Positions 15,091 to 24,446 of a stretch of DNA of 64,000 nucleotides are shown here, in pieces (within the stretch, counting starts at the first letter, position 1; each line of letters starts with the position of its first letter). Position numbers and translations under genes: made by a program. The notes under the pieces are model-generated. The model made no database searches. It had not been told where the DNA came from and worked only from the letters and a program-made list of their open reading frames with translations. This DNA is from Thiocapsa sp. UBA6158. GTDB taxonomy: Bacteria; Pseudomonadota; Gammaproteobacteria; Chromatiales; Chromatiaceae. The stretch is taken from positions 1 to 64,000 of the forward strand of contig NZ_DIUM01000135.1 of NCBI RefSeq assembly GCF_002423035.1. The letters are read 5' to 3'.

Positions 15091-17481
15091 TCAGTCCGAT
15101 GCCTGGTCCGGCGTCTCTTGCGGTTCCGCGGCATCTGCCGGAGTCGGTTCGGTTTCCGGCTCTAGTTCCGGCTCGGGTTCGGGCAGGGGCTCCTCGGCAA
15201 GCGGCTCTGCCGTTTCGGTCGTGACCGTCTCTTCGGAAACGACGGCCTCCTCGGCACCGGACGCCGCCTCCTGCGTGGCGTCGGCGGGAGGTGCGGTCTC
15301 CTCGACGACGCCCGACATCTGCTGAAGCTGTGCCCAACCACGCGCGACATGCCCTTCTCGCCAGAGCAAGAGAAGTACACCGAGTAGGACGAGGAGCACG
15401 AGATAGAGTCTCCAGGGACGGCGCTTCTCGGCGAAGGGATCGATGAGTGAATACTCCGAGCCGCGAGGACGCTCGGCGAGGCGAGTGAGGCTGGCGCCGA
15501 AGGGGATGTTGATCTTTGCCGAGCTGTTGATCGCCCAGCCGTTGCCGTCCAGGAGCGGCCCGAGATTGCGCGCGCGCAACTTCAGGTACGCGAGCAGCAT
15601 CGAGGGTCCGGAGATCGCGAGGATCACCCCGAGCACGGCGAGCGGGATCTGCCACCAGGCAAGGTTGAGCAGACTGGCCAGCACCGTCGCCAGGGCGGTG
15701 CCGATTGCACCGACGGCGAGACCCAGCGCGGCGAAGATACCGGCGAACTTGGCGATGTCGAAACCGCTTGCTGCGGGAGCCGCCGCCGGACCTGCGGTTG
15801 CGGCCTCGGCAAGGCCCTTGCCGGCGGTCTCGTCGACCGCCTTGTCGCGCTCGCCGGCGAATTTCTCGATCTGCTCCGAGACCATCCGTGCGATGCGCTT
15901 GTAGGGTCTCCAGAAGGCCTCGCCGACGCCGATCGGCTGCTCCACGATCTTCGTGACCGTGGCATCCCAGTCGCGGCCATGTCGGTCATAGAAGATGCCG
16001 TTGCGCCCGACCATCAGGTTGTCGGCATGGCCGCCGGTCATCGCGGCGACGATGCTCATGGTCTCGGTCCCGCCGCGACGCACGCAGTGGCAGTAGGCGA
16101 GATAGGTGCGGCTGAGCGAGGCCATCGCACTGTGTGCGTCGATGTCCTTGACCTGAATACAAAGCTCGCAGCTGCGGCCGTCCAGGAAGAGTGTGCCGGC
16201 CTGAAAGATCGCCTTCTTGTCGCCCGAGTAGAAATCCGTCAAACAGACGAAGTTGTTCAGCAGGGTAAAGAGGTATCGGTAGTAATGCACCAGCCGATCC
16301 ACCAGGACGATGGCGTCGACGGCCTCGGCGAGCTTGAGATCCTCCTCGATGAGCATGCGGATCGCCGATTCGGTCCCGTCGGAGAGCAGCTCGCGCACTC
16401 GCAGGATCCCCAGCGGATCAACCGCGGCACCCTGCATGCGGGCCATCCAGGCGGCATTGGCGGCGAACCGCCGACGGATATCGAGCCACTCGGTCTCGGT
16501 CAGCTCCTGGTGCGGACCGAGCAGCGTGTTGACGACACGGTCGCGAAATTCACGCAGTGCCGCCGACCACGCCGGATTGACGCCTTGGTCGAGCGGAAGC
16601 GCGCGCTTCGCCTCGATCCGGGCGATCGGGAAGGCGGCAATGTCGTCCGTGCCCTCGGACAGTTCTCGCACGGAGACCGCCAGATAGGCCGCTTCGCTCG
16701 GATTCAAGGCGCCGGCCGCGTTGCGGTCGTACTCGGCGAGTCGGGTCCGGGTGAAGAAGTCGTCGATCTTGGCCTTGACGGCATCGACGGCGTGCCTCGC
16801 CGATTCGGTCGCCTCGCCGAGCGGGAGCAGATTGGCGGGATCCGCCTCGGCCTCGGCCCACCAATCGGAATAGGCGCGCGCCTCGGTGAAGAAGTGCTCG
16901 CACAGCTCGGGGGAGATGCCCTGTGCGCCGCTGCGGTCGGTCACGCTGCCGACGCAGGTGATGATGTCGGCGATGGCGCGGGCGATCTCGGGATCTGTCG
17001 CCGAAGCGGGGGGGACGACACCGTCGCCGTTGAAGCGCGCGGTGGCGAAGATCTTTCCGGTATCGGCGGTGTCCTCGGCCGTGATGACCACCGCGTCGGG
17101 CTTGCCGAGGTTGGCGAGGATGTTCCGGGCCGACTCCAGCACGCGGCGCCCCTCGTCCGTCTCGGTGTTGATGACCGAGAGCGGGAGCACGGACTCGCCC
17201 TTGACGAGATCGTCCGGGTTCTTCAAGGCGCGGCAGGTCCAATCGGCCGCGGCCAGGATCTCGGGCACGCGGATGCGTCCGTCCTCGTCCGTGTCGAGCA
17301 GGGCCAGGGTGTGGGTGTCGAGCTCGAGTCCGGTGGTCGGGCAGCTCAAGGCGGCCCAGAGCTTTTGATCCAGCTCGGCGAGATGACAGACGTCTGCGCC
17401 GGTTTCGATGCGGACTTGGTCGAAACCGCCGAGGCGATGGAAACGCCAGCGGAAGTCGCGGGCGCGATCGGATCTGGCCAT
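15091..17481 (-). CDS. Large membrane protein with EF-hand-like N-terminus, unknown function
   Basis: A 796-residue protein that I cannot assign to a named family. Near residue 60 is LLDTDEDGRIRVPEI, which fits a calcium-binding EF-hand loop (D-x-D-x-D-G-x-I). The middle 400 residues look soluble and alpha-helical. Two or more membrane segments occur around residues 575-640 (IFAALGLAVGAIGTALATVL, IPLAVLGVILAISGPSMLLA) and another near 695 (LVLLVLLGVLLLLW). A C-terminal tail of about 80 residues is dominated by Glu, Pro and Ala. ATG 17481 is chosen because the upstream in-frame codons are not protein-like. It stands alone between two intergenic gaps. Confidence 0.75.
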   Translation of the reverse strand: MARSDRARDFRWRFHRLGGFDQVRIETGADVCHLAELDQKLWAALSCPTTGLELDTHTLALLDTDEDGRIRVPEILAAADWTCRALKNPDDLVKGESVLPLSVINTETDEGRRVLESARNILANLGKPDAVVITAEDTADTGKIFATARFNGDGVVPPASATDPEIARAIADIITCVGSVTDRSGAQGISPELCEHFFTEARAYSDWWAEAEADPANLLPLGEATESARHAVDAVKAKIDDFFTRTRLAEYDRNAAGALNPSEAAYLAVSVRELSEGTDDIAAFPIARIEAKRALPLDQGVNPAWSAALREFRDRVVNTLLGPHQELTETEWLDIRRRFAANAAWMARMQGAAVDPLGILRVRELLSDGTESAIRMLIEEDLKLAEAVDAIVLVDRLVHYYRYLFTLLNNFVCLTDFYSGDKKAIFQAGTLFLDGRSCELCIQVKDIDAHSAMASLSRTYLAYCHCVRRGGTETMSIVAAMTGGHADNLMVGRNGIFYDRHGRDWDATVTKIVEQPIGVGEAFWRPYKRIARMVSEQIEKFAGERDKAVDETAGKGLAEAATAGPAAAPAASGFDIAKFAGIFAALGLAVGAIGTALATVLASLLNLAWWQIPLAVLGVILAISGPSMLLAYLKLRARNLGPLLDGNGWAINSSAKINIPFGASLTRLAERPRGSEYSLIDPFAEKRRPWRLYLVLLVLLGVLLLLWREGHVARGWAQLQQMSGVVEETAPPADATQEAASGAEEAVVSEETVTTETAEPLAEEPLPEPEPELEPETEPTPADAAEPQETPDQASD

Positions 17482-17648
17482 TCGATGCTGCTCCTTGGAG
17501 TGTTGTCTCATCGGGAACTATGGACCGCAATCCGAAAGATGCCAATCCGGGCGTCTTGGTCGATGCCTTGGGCCCGAACGGTGACGGGCGTCGTATCGGG
17601 CGCTTGGATGCTTCGGCAAGGATTGTTCCTCCACAGCCTCTCCGGAGC

Positions 17649-18515
17649 CTAGGCTTCGTGGTCAGTCCGAGCCGTAGACGCCGCATCCGTCTCGGCCAAC
17701 CGTGCCGTCAGGATATCGAGCAGTCGGGGGTGACCGCCGACCAGCGCGGACGGATGGACGCGAAAGCCCGGGTGATCGCGCTCGACCGAGTGACAGATCT
17801 CGGCGATATCGCCGCTCGGACCGGCATGTCGTCCGGGCGACAGGAACAACATGGAGAGGATGACCGGGGTCGAGACGTCCTGCGTAGCGAGTGCGCGCAG
17901 ACGATCCTCCAGAAGTTCTCCATTGAAGTCGTACTCCGCTCCGGGACGCCGCTCCATCACAGCCTCGCCGAGTTCGACTCGAGGCCCGGAGTCGTCGGCG
18001 AGGCGCCGCGCCAACTGCCGGGCAAGCCAACGCCGCACCTCGGTCACGGCGGGGATGGGTGAGCCGTGGTCGACCAGTAAGATTCGACGCGGGGCGACGC
18101 CCTGCTCGGCGGCGCTCTCCCGAATCCGCTCCAGAAGGATTTCGACCAAGTCGGGCTCACCCTCCGGCAAGGGGCAGAGTGCTCGCGCAATCCGGACCTC
18201 GAAGGGGCCGAAATCATCCTGCAGGGTCGCGACGCGCTCCGGGACATAGTCGCTGATGGCCCGGCTCGGGCCGAAGAAGAGCGGGAGGATCAAGAAACGC
18301 CGGGCGTCCTCGTCCAGGCGACGACGCAGAAAGGACTCGAAGGTGTCGGCGGGTTGCCCGTGCAGTTCGCTCGGTGGGATTCGGTCCGAGTGTAGAAGGG
18401 AGACGGGGTGGACGGTCTCGCCGAGACGCTCGGCGAGACTGCTCGCGATCCGCCTCAGACTCAGCGTGGAATCGGCGCGCTTGGAGCCGTTGTCGATCAG
18501 CAGGATATCGCGCAT
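17649..18515 (-). CDS. CbiX/SirB-like chelatase family protein
   Basis: A 288-residue protein with two tandem CbiX-type halves. The first begins ILLIDNGSKRADSTLSLRRI, in which the usual catalytic His of the HGSR motif is Asn (DNGSKR). The second begins RILLVDHGSPIPAVTEVRRW and keeps His (DHGSP). Each half has the conserved beta strand for a long-axis chelatase fold (FLILPLFFGPSRAISDYVP; PVILSMLFLSPGRHAG). Sirohydrochlorin or cobalt-precorrin chelation is the family role. The His loss in the N-terminal half suggests one active site or a divergent substrate. ATG 18515 directly starts the first beta strand. Confidence 0.75.
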   Translation of the reverse strand: MRDILLIDNGSKRADSTLSLRRIASSLAERLGETVHPVSLLHSDRIPPSELHGQPADTFESFLRRRLDEDARRFLILPLFFGPSRAISDYVPERVATLQDDFGPFEVRIARALCPLPEGEPDLVEILLERIRESAAEQGVAPRRILLVDHGSPIPAVTEVRRWLARQLARRLADDSGPRVELGEAVMERRPGAEYDFNGELLEDRLRALATQDVSTPVILSMLFLSPGRHAGPSGDIAEICHSVERDHPGFRVHPSALVGGHPRLLDILTARLAETDAASTARTDHEA

Positions 18516-18708
18516 GGTGTGGTCTTGTCGTCGGGGTTGGTCAGGTTGCATGCCGTATGAGATGGGGTGGCGTAGGGTTCCGCTCAAATCCGATTGATGA
18601 TCCGACCAGCCGTCGGATCGACAGGGACATGCTCGGGTCGATTCCGGGTCCTAAACGGAAGTTGACTGGATCGTCGGCAACAGGTCCGGGCGGGTTTCGC
18701 CCGAGAGG

Positions 18709-19470
18709 TCAGTGTCCACGCAGGACGAATCGGTCGAAAGACGCGGGATTGATTGCGCCGGCAAGCTGCGCGAGAGGGATTGCAGAGGGACTAAGCAGAG
18801 GATCCAGGGCGTGTCGAGTCTCGCAGGCCTGAACGGCATATCGCCGCACACCCTGTTGGGCGAGCGCGGCGGCGAGCGTCGCGAGATCGAGCGCGGTCCA
18901 CTGCGGCATGACGGTGGTGCGGACCTCCAGCTGAACACCCGAGGCTTGGATCAACGACAGGCTCTCCCATGCCGCCTCGCCGGATTGCGGAATGCCCGTA
19001 ATGGCCGGATAGCCCTCGGGCAACGCCTTGATGTCGAGGGCCACCCAATCCAGGAGCGGTAAGAGGCGTGCCAAACGTTTCGGCACGGACCCCGCGGTGT
19101 GCAGACCGACCTTGAACCCGAGCCCCCGAACCTCGGTCATGGCCGCAGGCAGTGCGGACTGGAGGGTCGGCTCGCCGCCGCTGAAGACGACGGCGTCGAG
19201 CAGCCCGCGGCGACGCTCGAGGAATGCGCTGATCTGCGACCAAGCGATGACCGGGGTGGCGCTCGGGTCGATCAAGGCGCCGTTCTGGCAGTAGCGACAG
19301 CGCCAAGGACAGCCTTGGAGGAAGACGACCGCAGCGAGCTCGCCGGGGTAGTCGATCGTCGTGAGTGGAACGAAGCCGCCGATCCGCAATGGTCCCGCGT
19401 CGGCCGAGTCTGCGACGTCGGAAGAGATCGGCAGATCGAGATCGCTCGGGAAGGGCATTTGTCGAGACAT
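18709..19470 (-). CDS. nrdG: Anaerobic ribonucleotide reductase activase (radical SAM)
   Basis: A 253-residue radical SAM protein with the CPWRCRYCQN cluster-binding motif (CxxxCxxC) after FVPLTTIDYPG, followed by AVVFSGGEPT, the SAM-binding GGE motif. It belongs to the NrdG2-like pyruvate-formate-lyase-activase group that makes the glycyl radical on class III ribonucleotide reductase. It is the third gene of the nrdD operon, 39 bases after the small glycyl-radical gene, which is its predicted substrate. Confidence 0.9.
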   Translation of the reverse strand: MSRQMPFPSDLDLPISSDVADSADAGPLRIGGFVPLTTIDYPGELAAVVFLQGCPWRCRYCQNGALIDPSATPVIAWSQISAFLERRRGLLDAVVFSGGEPTLQSALPAAMTEVRGLGFKVGLHTAGSVPKRLARLLPLLDWVALDIKALPEGYPAITGIPQSGEAAWESLSLIQASGVQLEVRTTVMPQWTALDLATLAAALAQQGVRRYAVQACETRHALDPLLSPSAIPLAQLAGAINPASFDRFVLRGH

Positions 19471-19509
19471 GGGTGCGGCGGGTCGACGGGCTCGAGTCGG
19501 CTCGAAGAC

Positions 19510-19701
19510 CTAGGCGGCTGCGCGGCGCTCGTGGCGGATCGCCGATCCGGTGGGCGCCTCGTTGAAGTAGCAGCGCTCGGCGTGCTCGGCGCGCTTGCCG
19601 ACGTTGAAGGCCGAGACCGGGCGGTGGTAGCCCATGACGCGGGTCCAGACCTCGCAACGGGTGCGTTCTTCGGTCTTCAGCTCGATGGTTGGGTTGGTCA
19701 T
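19510..19701 (-). CDS. Separate glycyl-radical domain of class III ribonucleotide reductase
   Basis: A 63-residue protein containing RCEVWTRVMGYHRPVSAFN, the C-terminal glycyl-radical loop of NrdD (RVxGY, with the radical Gly in VMGY), followed by GKRAEHAERCYF. The preceding nrdD gene ends right after its zinc-binding Cys motifs and lacks this loop, so the two polypeptides together make one reductase. AGGAGCG lies seven bases before ATG 19701. It is 85 bases downstream of nrdD and 39 upstream of the activase gene. Confidence 0.85.
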   Translation of the reverse strand: MTNPTIELKTEERTRCEVWTRVMGYHRPVSAFNVGKRAEHAERCYFNEAPTGSAIRHERRAAA

Positions 19702-19786
19702 GGTCTCGCTCCTGATGTCGTTTCGAATGATGGTGTGTGGTGTTGGTCTGTCGAGCGGCCGAGCGTTTGGTGATCCCGTGCTCGAG

Positions 19787-22765
19787 CTACGCCGCCGTCT
19801 CGTCAAGCGCTGCGGTCTTGCGTGCGATCAGTTCGCGGTCGCAGACCGGGCAGAATTCGTGCTCGCCCGCGATGTAGCCGTGCTTGGGGCAGATCGAAAA
19901 GACCGGCGTGACCGTGATGTAGGGCTGACGGAAGTTCTCCAGCGCCCGCCGGACCAACCGTTTACAGGCGTCGGTCGTCGAGATCTGCTCGTTCATGTAA
20001 AGGTGCAGCACCGTGCCGCCCGTGTATTTGGTCTGCAGCGCCTCCTGCATGGCGAGTGCCTCGAAGGGGTCGTCCGTGTAGCCCACCGGCAGCTGGGAGC
20101 TGTTGGTGTAGTAGGGCGTTTCGGGCGTGCCGGCTTGGAGGATGTCCGGGAAGCGCTTCTTGTCCTCGCGGGCGAAGCGATAGGTCGTGCCCTCCGCCGG
20201 CGTGGCCTCCAGGTTGTACATGCTGCCGGTCGACTCCTGAAACTCCACCATCCGTGCGCGGACATGATCGAGGATCCGGCAGGCCATGGCGTGGCCCCAT
20301 GCCGTGGTGATGTCTTCGGCATCGTCGGTGAAGTTGCGGATCAGCTCGTTGACCCCGTTCACGCCGATGGTCGAGAAATGGTTGCGCAGGGTGCCCAGAT
20401 ACCGCTTGGTGTAGGGGAAGAGCCCGGCGTCCATGTGACGCTGGATGACCTTGCGCTTGATTTCCAGACTGTTGCGCGAGAGGTCCAAGAGTGTATCGAG
20501 CCGCGCCAACAGCCCGGCCTCGTCGCCGCGATGAGTGTACCCGAGCCGCGCACAGTTGATGGTCACGACGCCGAGCGAGCCGGTCTGCTCGGCCGAGCCG
20601 AAGAGCCCGTTGCCGCGCTTGAGCAGCTCACGCAGGTCCAGCTGGAGCCGACAGCACATGGACCGCACCATGTTCGGGGAAAGCTCCGAATTCAGGAAAT
20701 TCTGGAAGTAGGGCAGGCCGTACTTCGCCGTCATCTCGAACAGGTGCTCCGCGTTCTCGCTGTCCCACGGGAAATCGGAGGTGATGTTGTAGGTCGGGAT
20801 CGGGAAGGTGAAGATCCGACCCTTCGCGTCGCCCTCGGTCATCACCTCGATATAGGCCCGATTGATCAGGTCCATCTCGGCCTGGAGATCGCCGTAGGTG
20901 AAGGGCTGCTCCACGCCCGCGATCACCGGTACCTGCTCGCGCAGATCCTCGGGGCAGACCCAGTCGAAGGTCAGATTCGTGAAGGGTGTGTTACCGGTGA
21001 CGAAGGTTTTGCCGTGACGGCGTGCCACGAAGGTGCCGTTGCGGGTGGTCGGACACCAGACCCGGCCCTTGTAAGGCTTGCGCTCGATGAGCTGGATGTA
21101 GGTGTCGCGGTTGCGGATGATGTTGAGCACATGCACGCCGGAGTCTTTGCGTGTGTAGACCGTGCTGCCATAGCCGGCCAATGCGCACAACTCCTGCAGG
21201 GCATCGAGATTCTCCCGGTCGTTGGTGTAGATCCGGACGCGTCCGCTCTCCTCGACGCTGCCGTTGCCCTTCACGTAGGTGTCCAGGAAGAGTCGAATCT
21301 GGCGGACCGACAGGGTGCGGATGAATCCGGGGACACACTTGCGCTCGAGATACCCGAGCACGAAGTTGCTCGCGTCGCGGTTCAGGCGATAGCGGCAGAC
21401 GGGGTGATTGGCGTAGGTCCCTGTGTGCTCGTAGCGATGCCAGCTCAGATCGAGTTCGTGCAACAGCCACTCGATCTCGGCGGCGTTTTCAGGGTTTCCC
21501 GTCGACTGATAGAGGGCAACCCGGCGGCGACCGTCGCTGAAGTCGAAATTGCCCTCGGCCACCACCCAGGCCATCAACATGACCAGCTTGTCGTCGACCT
21601 CAAGCGTCGATGTCGTCTCCCAGGCATTCGGTATGATGACCGGGGACTTCATCTCCGCGACGGTTTCGATGTCTTCCAGCACCCAGCGGTCGTCGCTGTT
21701 GAAGACCTTGCGCAGGATCTTGTGGCGTGGCGTAACCCATTGCTCCTGCGTGCGGTTGCGCAGCACGTACATGTCGCCGTCGAAATCGTAGGCGGTGATC
21801 GCCAGCGGCTCCAGATATTCGAGCTGATTGGTGCGCCAGTCGAGTGTGGCGATCTTCTCGCCCGGGGCGATCTGGTCATGTCGCTTCCACCCGTTCTCCG
21901 TCAGACACTCGGTCTCTTCGTCGACACACTGACAACCCCAGCGCGACGGCACGTTCAGGTTATAGATCAGCTCCTGGATCGCCTGCTTGACATGCGGATA
22001 GTCCAGCCCGTCGACGCGCACGAAGGGCGCCATGTAGGTATCGAAGCTCGAAAACGCCTGTGCGCCCGCCCACTCGTTCTGGAGCGTGCCGAGAAAGTTG
22101 ACGATCTGCCCGATCGCCGAGGACATGTGCTTGGGTGGACCCGCCTCGACCTTGCCCGGAACCCCGTTCAGCCCCTCGTTGAGCAGGGTGCGCAGCGACC
22201 AGCCGGCGCAGTAGCCCGAGAGCATGTCTAGATCGTGGATATGGATATCGCCTTCGCGATGGGCCTGGCCGATCTCGGGCGGGTAAACGTGACTCAACCA
22301 ATAGTTGGCGATCATCTTGCCCGAGGTGTTGAGGATCAGGCCGCCGAGCGAGTAGCCCTGATTGGCATTGGCCGCGACACGCCAGTCCGAGCGGTCGAGA
22401 TACTCGTTGATGGAACCGCCGACATCCACCAGTGTGCGATGCTCGTCGCGCAGCTTCTTGTGCTGCTCGCGATAGACGATGTAGCTGCGGGCGGTCTCGA
22501 AATGGTTTGCGCTGATCAGCGTCTGCTCGACGACATCCTGGATGCCTTCGATATCGGGCAGGCGGTCGGCCCCGTAGCGATGCGCCAGCACCTTGACCAC
22601 TTGAGCAGTCAGTAGACTCGCCTCGGGCGTGCCGAACTCACCGCTTGCCTGTCCGGCGCGACGGATCGCCGATTCGATCTTGGCCGCATCGAAACGCACC
22701 TCGACACCGTCGCGCTTGCGGACCCGCAAGGGCAGGGTCGACAGGTTGTTGTGCTGGTGTCCCAT
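19787..22765 (-). CDS. nrdD: Anaerobic ribonucleoside-triphosphate reductase NrdD, interrupted by an intein
   Basis: The precursor is 992 residues. An ATP-cone (about 12-105) precedes the reductase barrel, and a 313-residue intein (280-592) splits the conserved motif SRWGCQ / TPFTNLTFDW, leaving a spliced reductase of 679 residues. The barrel includes MVRSMCCRLQLDLREL, probably the active-site Cys region. The C-terminus has the zinc site CPKHGY...CPVCD and then stops at ALDETAA, without the usual glycyl-radical loop, which is encoded by the next gene. The enzyme makes deoxynucleotides without oxygen. Tandem NrdR boxes lie 22-68 bases upstream of the ATG. Confidence 0.95.
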   Translation of the reverse strand: MGHQHNNLSTLPLRVRKRDGVEVRFDAAKIESAIRRAGQASGEFGTPEASLLTAQVVKVLAHRYGADRLPDIEGIQDVVEQTLISANHFETARSYIVYREQHKKLRDEHRTLVDVGGSINEYLDRSDWRVAANANQGYSLGGLILNTSGKMIANYWLSHVYPPEIGQAHREGDIHIHDLDMLSGYCAGWSLRTLLNEGLNGVPGKVEAGPPKHMSSAIGQIVNFLGTLQNEWAGAQAFSSFDTYMAPFVRVDGLDYPHVKQAIQELIYNLNVPSRWGCQCVDEETECLTENGWKRHDQIAPGEKIATLDWRTNQLEYLEPLAITAYDFDGDMYVLRNRTQEQWVTPRHKILRKVFNSDDRWVLEDIETVAEMKSPVIIPNAWETTSTLEVDDKLVMLMAWVVAEGNFDFSDGRRRVALYQSTGNPENAAEIEWLLHELDLSWHRYEHTGTYANHPVCRYRLNRDASNFVLGYLERKCVPGFIRTLSVRQIRLFLDTYVKGNGSVEESGRVRIYTNDRENLDALQELCALAGYGSTVYTRKDSGVHVLNIIRNRDTYIQLIERKPYKGRVWCPTTRNGTFVARRHGKTFVTGNTPFTNLTFDWVCPEDLREQVPVIAGVEQPFTYGDLQAEMDLINRAYIEVMTEGDAKGRIFTFPIPTYNITSDFPWDSENAEHLFEMTAKYGLPYFQNFLNSELSPNMVRSMCCRLQLDLRELLKRGNGLFGSAEQTGSLGVVTINCARLGYTHRGDEAGLLARLDTLLDLSRNSLEIKRKVIQRHMDAGLFPYTKRYLGTLRNHFSTIGVNGVNELIRNFTDDAEDITTAWGHAMACRILDHVRARMVEFQESTGSMYNLEATPAEGTTYRFAREDKKRFPDILQAGTPETPYYTNSSQLPVGYTDDPFEALAMQEALQTKYTGGTVLHLYMNEQISTTDACKRLVRRALENFRQPYITVTPVFSICPKHGYIAGEHEFCPVCDRELIARKTAALDETAA
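20990..21928 (-). other. Intein within NrdD
   Basis: Residues 280-592 of NrdD form a mini-homing-type intein. Cys280 is the first residue (CVDEETECLTENGWK, block A). Block B is WVTPRHKIL with Thr345 and His348. LAGLIDADG-like blocks are AWVVAEGNFDF and FLDTYVKGNGSV. Block F/G is NGTFVARRHGKTFVTGN, ending in Asn592 followed by Thr593 of the extein. The penultimate residue is Gly instead of the usual His. Splicing would restore GCQTPFTN. Confidence 0.93.
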
Positions 22766-22786
22766 GGAGACGTCTCTTGTCCGTTG

Positions 22787-22833
22787 CCACTATATATTGT
22801 GGTGTAGACTATAACGCCAACTAGATGCTGTGT
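22787..22833. promoter_or_regulatory. Tandem NrdR-box-like sites upstream of nrdD
   Basis: Site 1 (22787-22802) is ccac-tatatatt-gtgg and site 2 (22818-22833) is caactagatgctgtgt. Their centres are 31 bp apart, the three-turn spacing of NrdR operators. They precede nrdD on the minus strand. Site 2 is more degenerate than site 1. Confidence 0.65.
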
Positions 22834-23060
22834 TGGAGAGTTTGCGGGGAAGTTGATCGGGATCAACACGAATGCATTCTTCGGTTGCGCTCCAGGCAGC
22901 TCCGGTTGCGCGCCAGTGGGACGATCGGCTGCTTGACACCCGGGCACCGAAACCGGACGATGCAGATCCGCACGGCTGGTCGTTCGACGGCCGGGGGTTG
23001 TGGATTGCTTATCCTCACCCCATCAACCTGATCTACTGCGCGGTCGCGCCTCTCGCTCTC

Positions 23061-24446
23061 ATGCCTTCGATGCCCCGCAAGCTTTTTATCCAGACCCACG
23101 GCTGTCAGATGAACGAATACGATTCGGCCCGATTGGCGGACGTTCTGCATGCGTCCGCAGGTCTGGAGCTGACGCAGCGGGCGGAGGATGCCGATGTCCT
23201 GCTGCTCAACACCTGCTCGATTCGCGAGAAGGCTCAGGAAAAAGTCTTCTCCCAGCTCGGACGTTGGCGGGCGTTGAAGCTCGAGAATCCTGACCTGGTG
23301 ATCGGGGTGGGCGGTTGCGTGGCGAGCCAGGAAGGCGAGGCCATTCGTACGCGTGCACCCTATGTCGACATCGTGTTCGGCCCCCAGACGCTGCATCGGT
23401 TGCCCGAAATGCTCAAGAACCTCGAGGAGCGTCATTCTCCCCAGGTGGACGTGTCATTCCCGGAGATCGAGAAATTCGATTGCCTGCCGACACCCCGGGC
23501 CGATGGACCGACCGCCTTCGTGTCCGTGATGGAAGGCTGCTCCAAGTACTGTACCTACTGTGTTGTGCCCTACACGCGCGGGGAGGAGATCAGCCGCCCC
23601 TTCGACGACGTGATCGCCGAGGTCGCCGTCCTGGCCGAGCAAGGCGTGCGCGAAGTCACCCTGCTCGGGCAGAACGTGAATGCCTATCGAGGCGCTTTTG
23701 CCGACGAGACCTGCGAGGGTGAAACCGCCGATCTTGCGCTTCTGATCCGCTATGTCGCCGCGATCGACGGGATCGATCGTATCCGCTTCACCACCAGCCA
23801 TCCGGTGGAGTTTTCAGACAGTTTGATCGATGTCTATGCCGACGTTCCCGAGCTCGTCGGCTTCGTGCACCTGCCGGTGCAATCGGGCTCGGATCGGATC
23901 CTCGCCGCCATGAAGCGCGGGCACACGGCGCTGGAGTACCGCTCGAAGATCCGCCGGCTGCGCCAGGCTCGGCCCGGAATCGGCATCTCCACGGACGTCA
24001 TCGTCGGCTTTCCCGGCGAGACCGAGAGCGACTTTGCCGCGACCATGGATCTGGTCGAGGAGATCGGGTTCGACCAGAGCTTCAGCTTCATCTATAGCCG
24101 GCGGCCCGGCACGCCGGCGGCGGATTATCCGGACGATGTGTCGCTTGCCGACAAGAAATCTCGGTTGGAGCGGCTTCAGGCGCGCATCAACGACAATGCT
24201 CGTCACTACAGCCAGGCGATGGTCGGCACCCTTCAACGCATCTTGGTCGAGCGCCCGTCGCGCAAGGATCCGTTCCAGCTTGCAGGTCGGACCGAGAACA
24301 ACCGCGTCGTCAATTTCACCGGCGCGCCTGCGTTGATCGGCGATTTTGTCGAGGTCGAGATCACCGAGGCGCTCCCCAACTCGCTGCGTGGTCGTCTCGT
24401 CACCGCCCCGGCGGTTCGGCCGGCGATGAGCGGAATCGACGCTTGA
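23061..24446 (+). CDS. miaB: tRNA-2-methylthio-N6-dimethylallyladenosine synthase MiaB
   Basis: A 461-residue methylthiotransferase that adds a methylthio group to i6A37 of tRNA. The N-terminal UPF0004 domain has its three cluster Cys in [20 protein letters not shown] and GGCVASQEG. The radical SAM domain has [15 protein letters not shown] at about residue 150. The C-terminal TRAM domain follows residue 375. ATG 23061 or 23070 fits the family start ([13 protein letters not shown]); the longer frame upstream is not conserved-looking. It heads the miaB-phoH-ybeY-corC operon, overlapping phoH by four bases. Confidence 0.96.
   Translation: MPSMPRKLFIQTHGCQMNEYDSARLADVLHASAGLELTQRAEDADVLLLNTCSIREKAQEKVFSQLGRWRALKLENPDLVIGVGGCVASQEGEAIRTRAPYVDIVFGPQTLHRLPEMLKNLEERHSPQVDVSFPEIEKFDCLPTPRADGPTAFVSVMEGCSKYCTYCVVPYTRGEEISRPFDDVIAEVAVLAEQGVREVTLLGQNVNAYRGAFADETCEGETADLALLIRYVAAIDGIDRIRFTTSHPVEFSDSLIDVYADVPELVGFVHLPVQSGSDRILAAMKRGHTALEYRSKIRRLRQARPGIGISTDVIVGFPGETESDFAATMDLVEEIGFDQSFSFIYSRRPGTPAADYPDDVSLADKKSRLERLQARINDNARHYSQAMVGTLQRILVERPSRKDPFQLAGRTENNRVVNFTGAPALIGDFVEVEITEALPNSLRGRLVTAPAVRPAMSGIDA

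Noticed and set aside
17649..18515. Ferrochelatase or CbiK
   Set aside because: The tandem CbiX-type halves and short length fit the SirB/CbiX group better, and the first half has lost the catalytic His.
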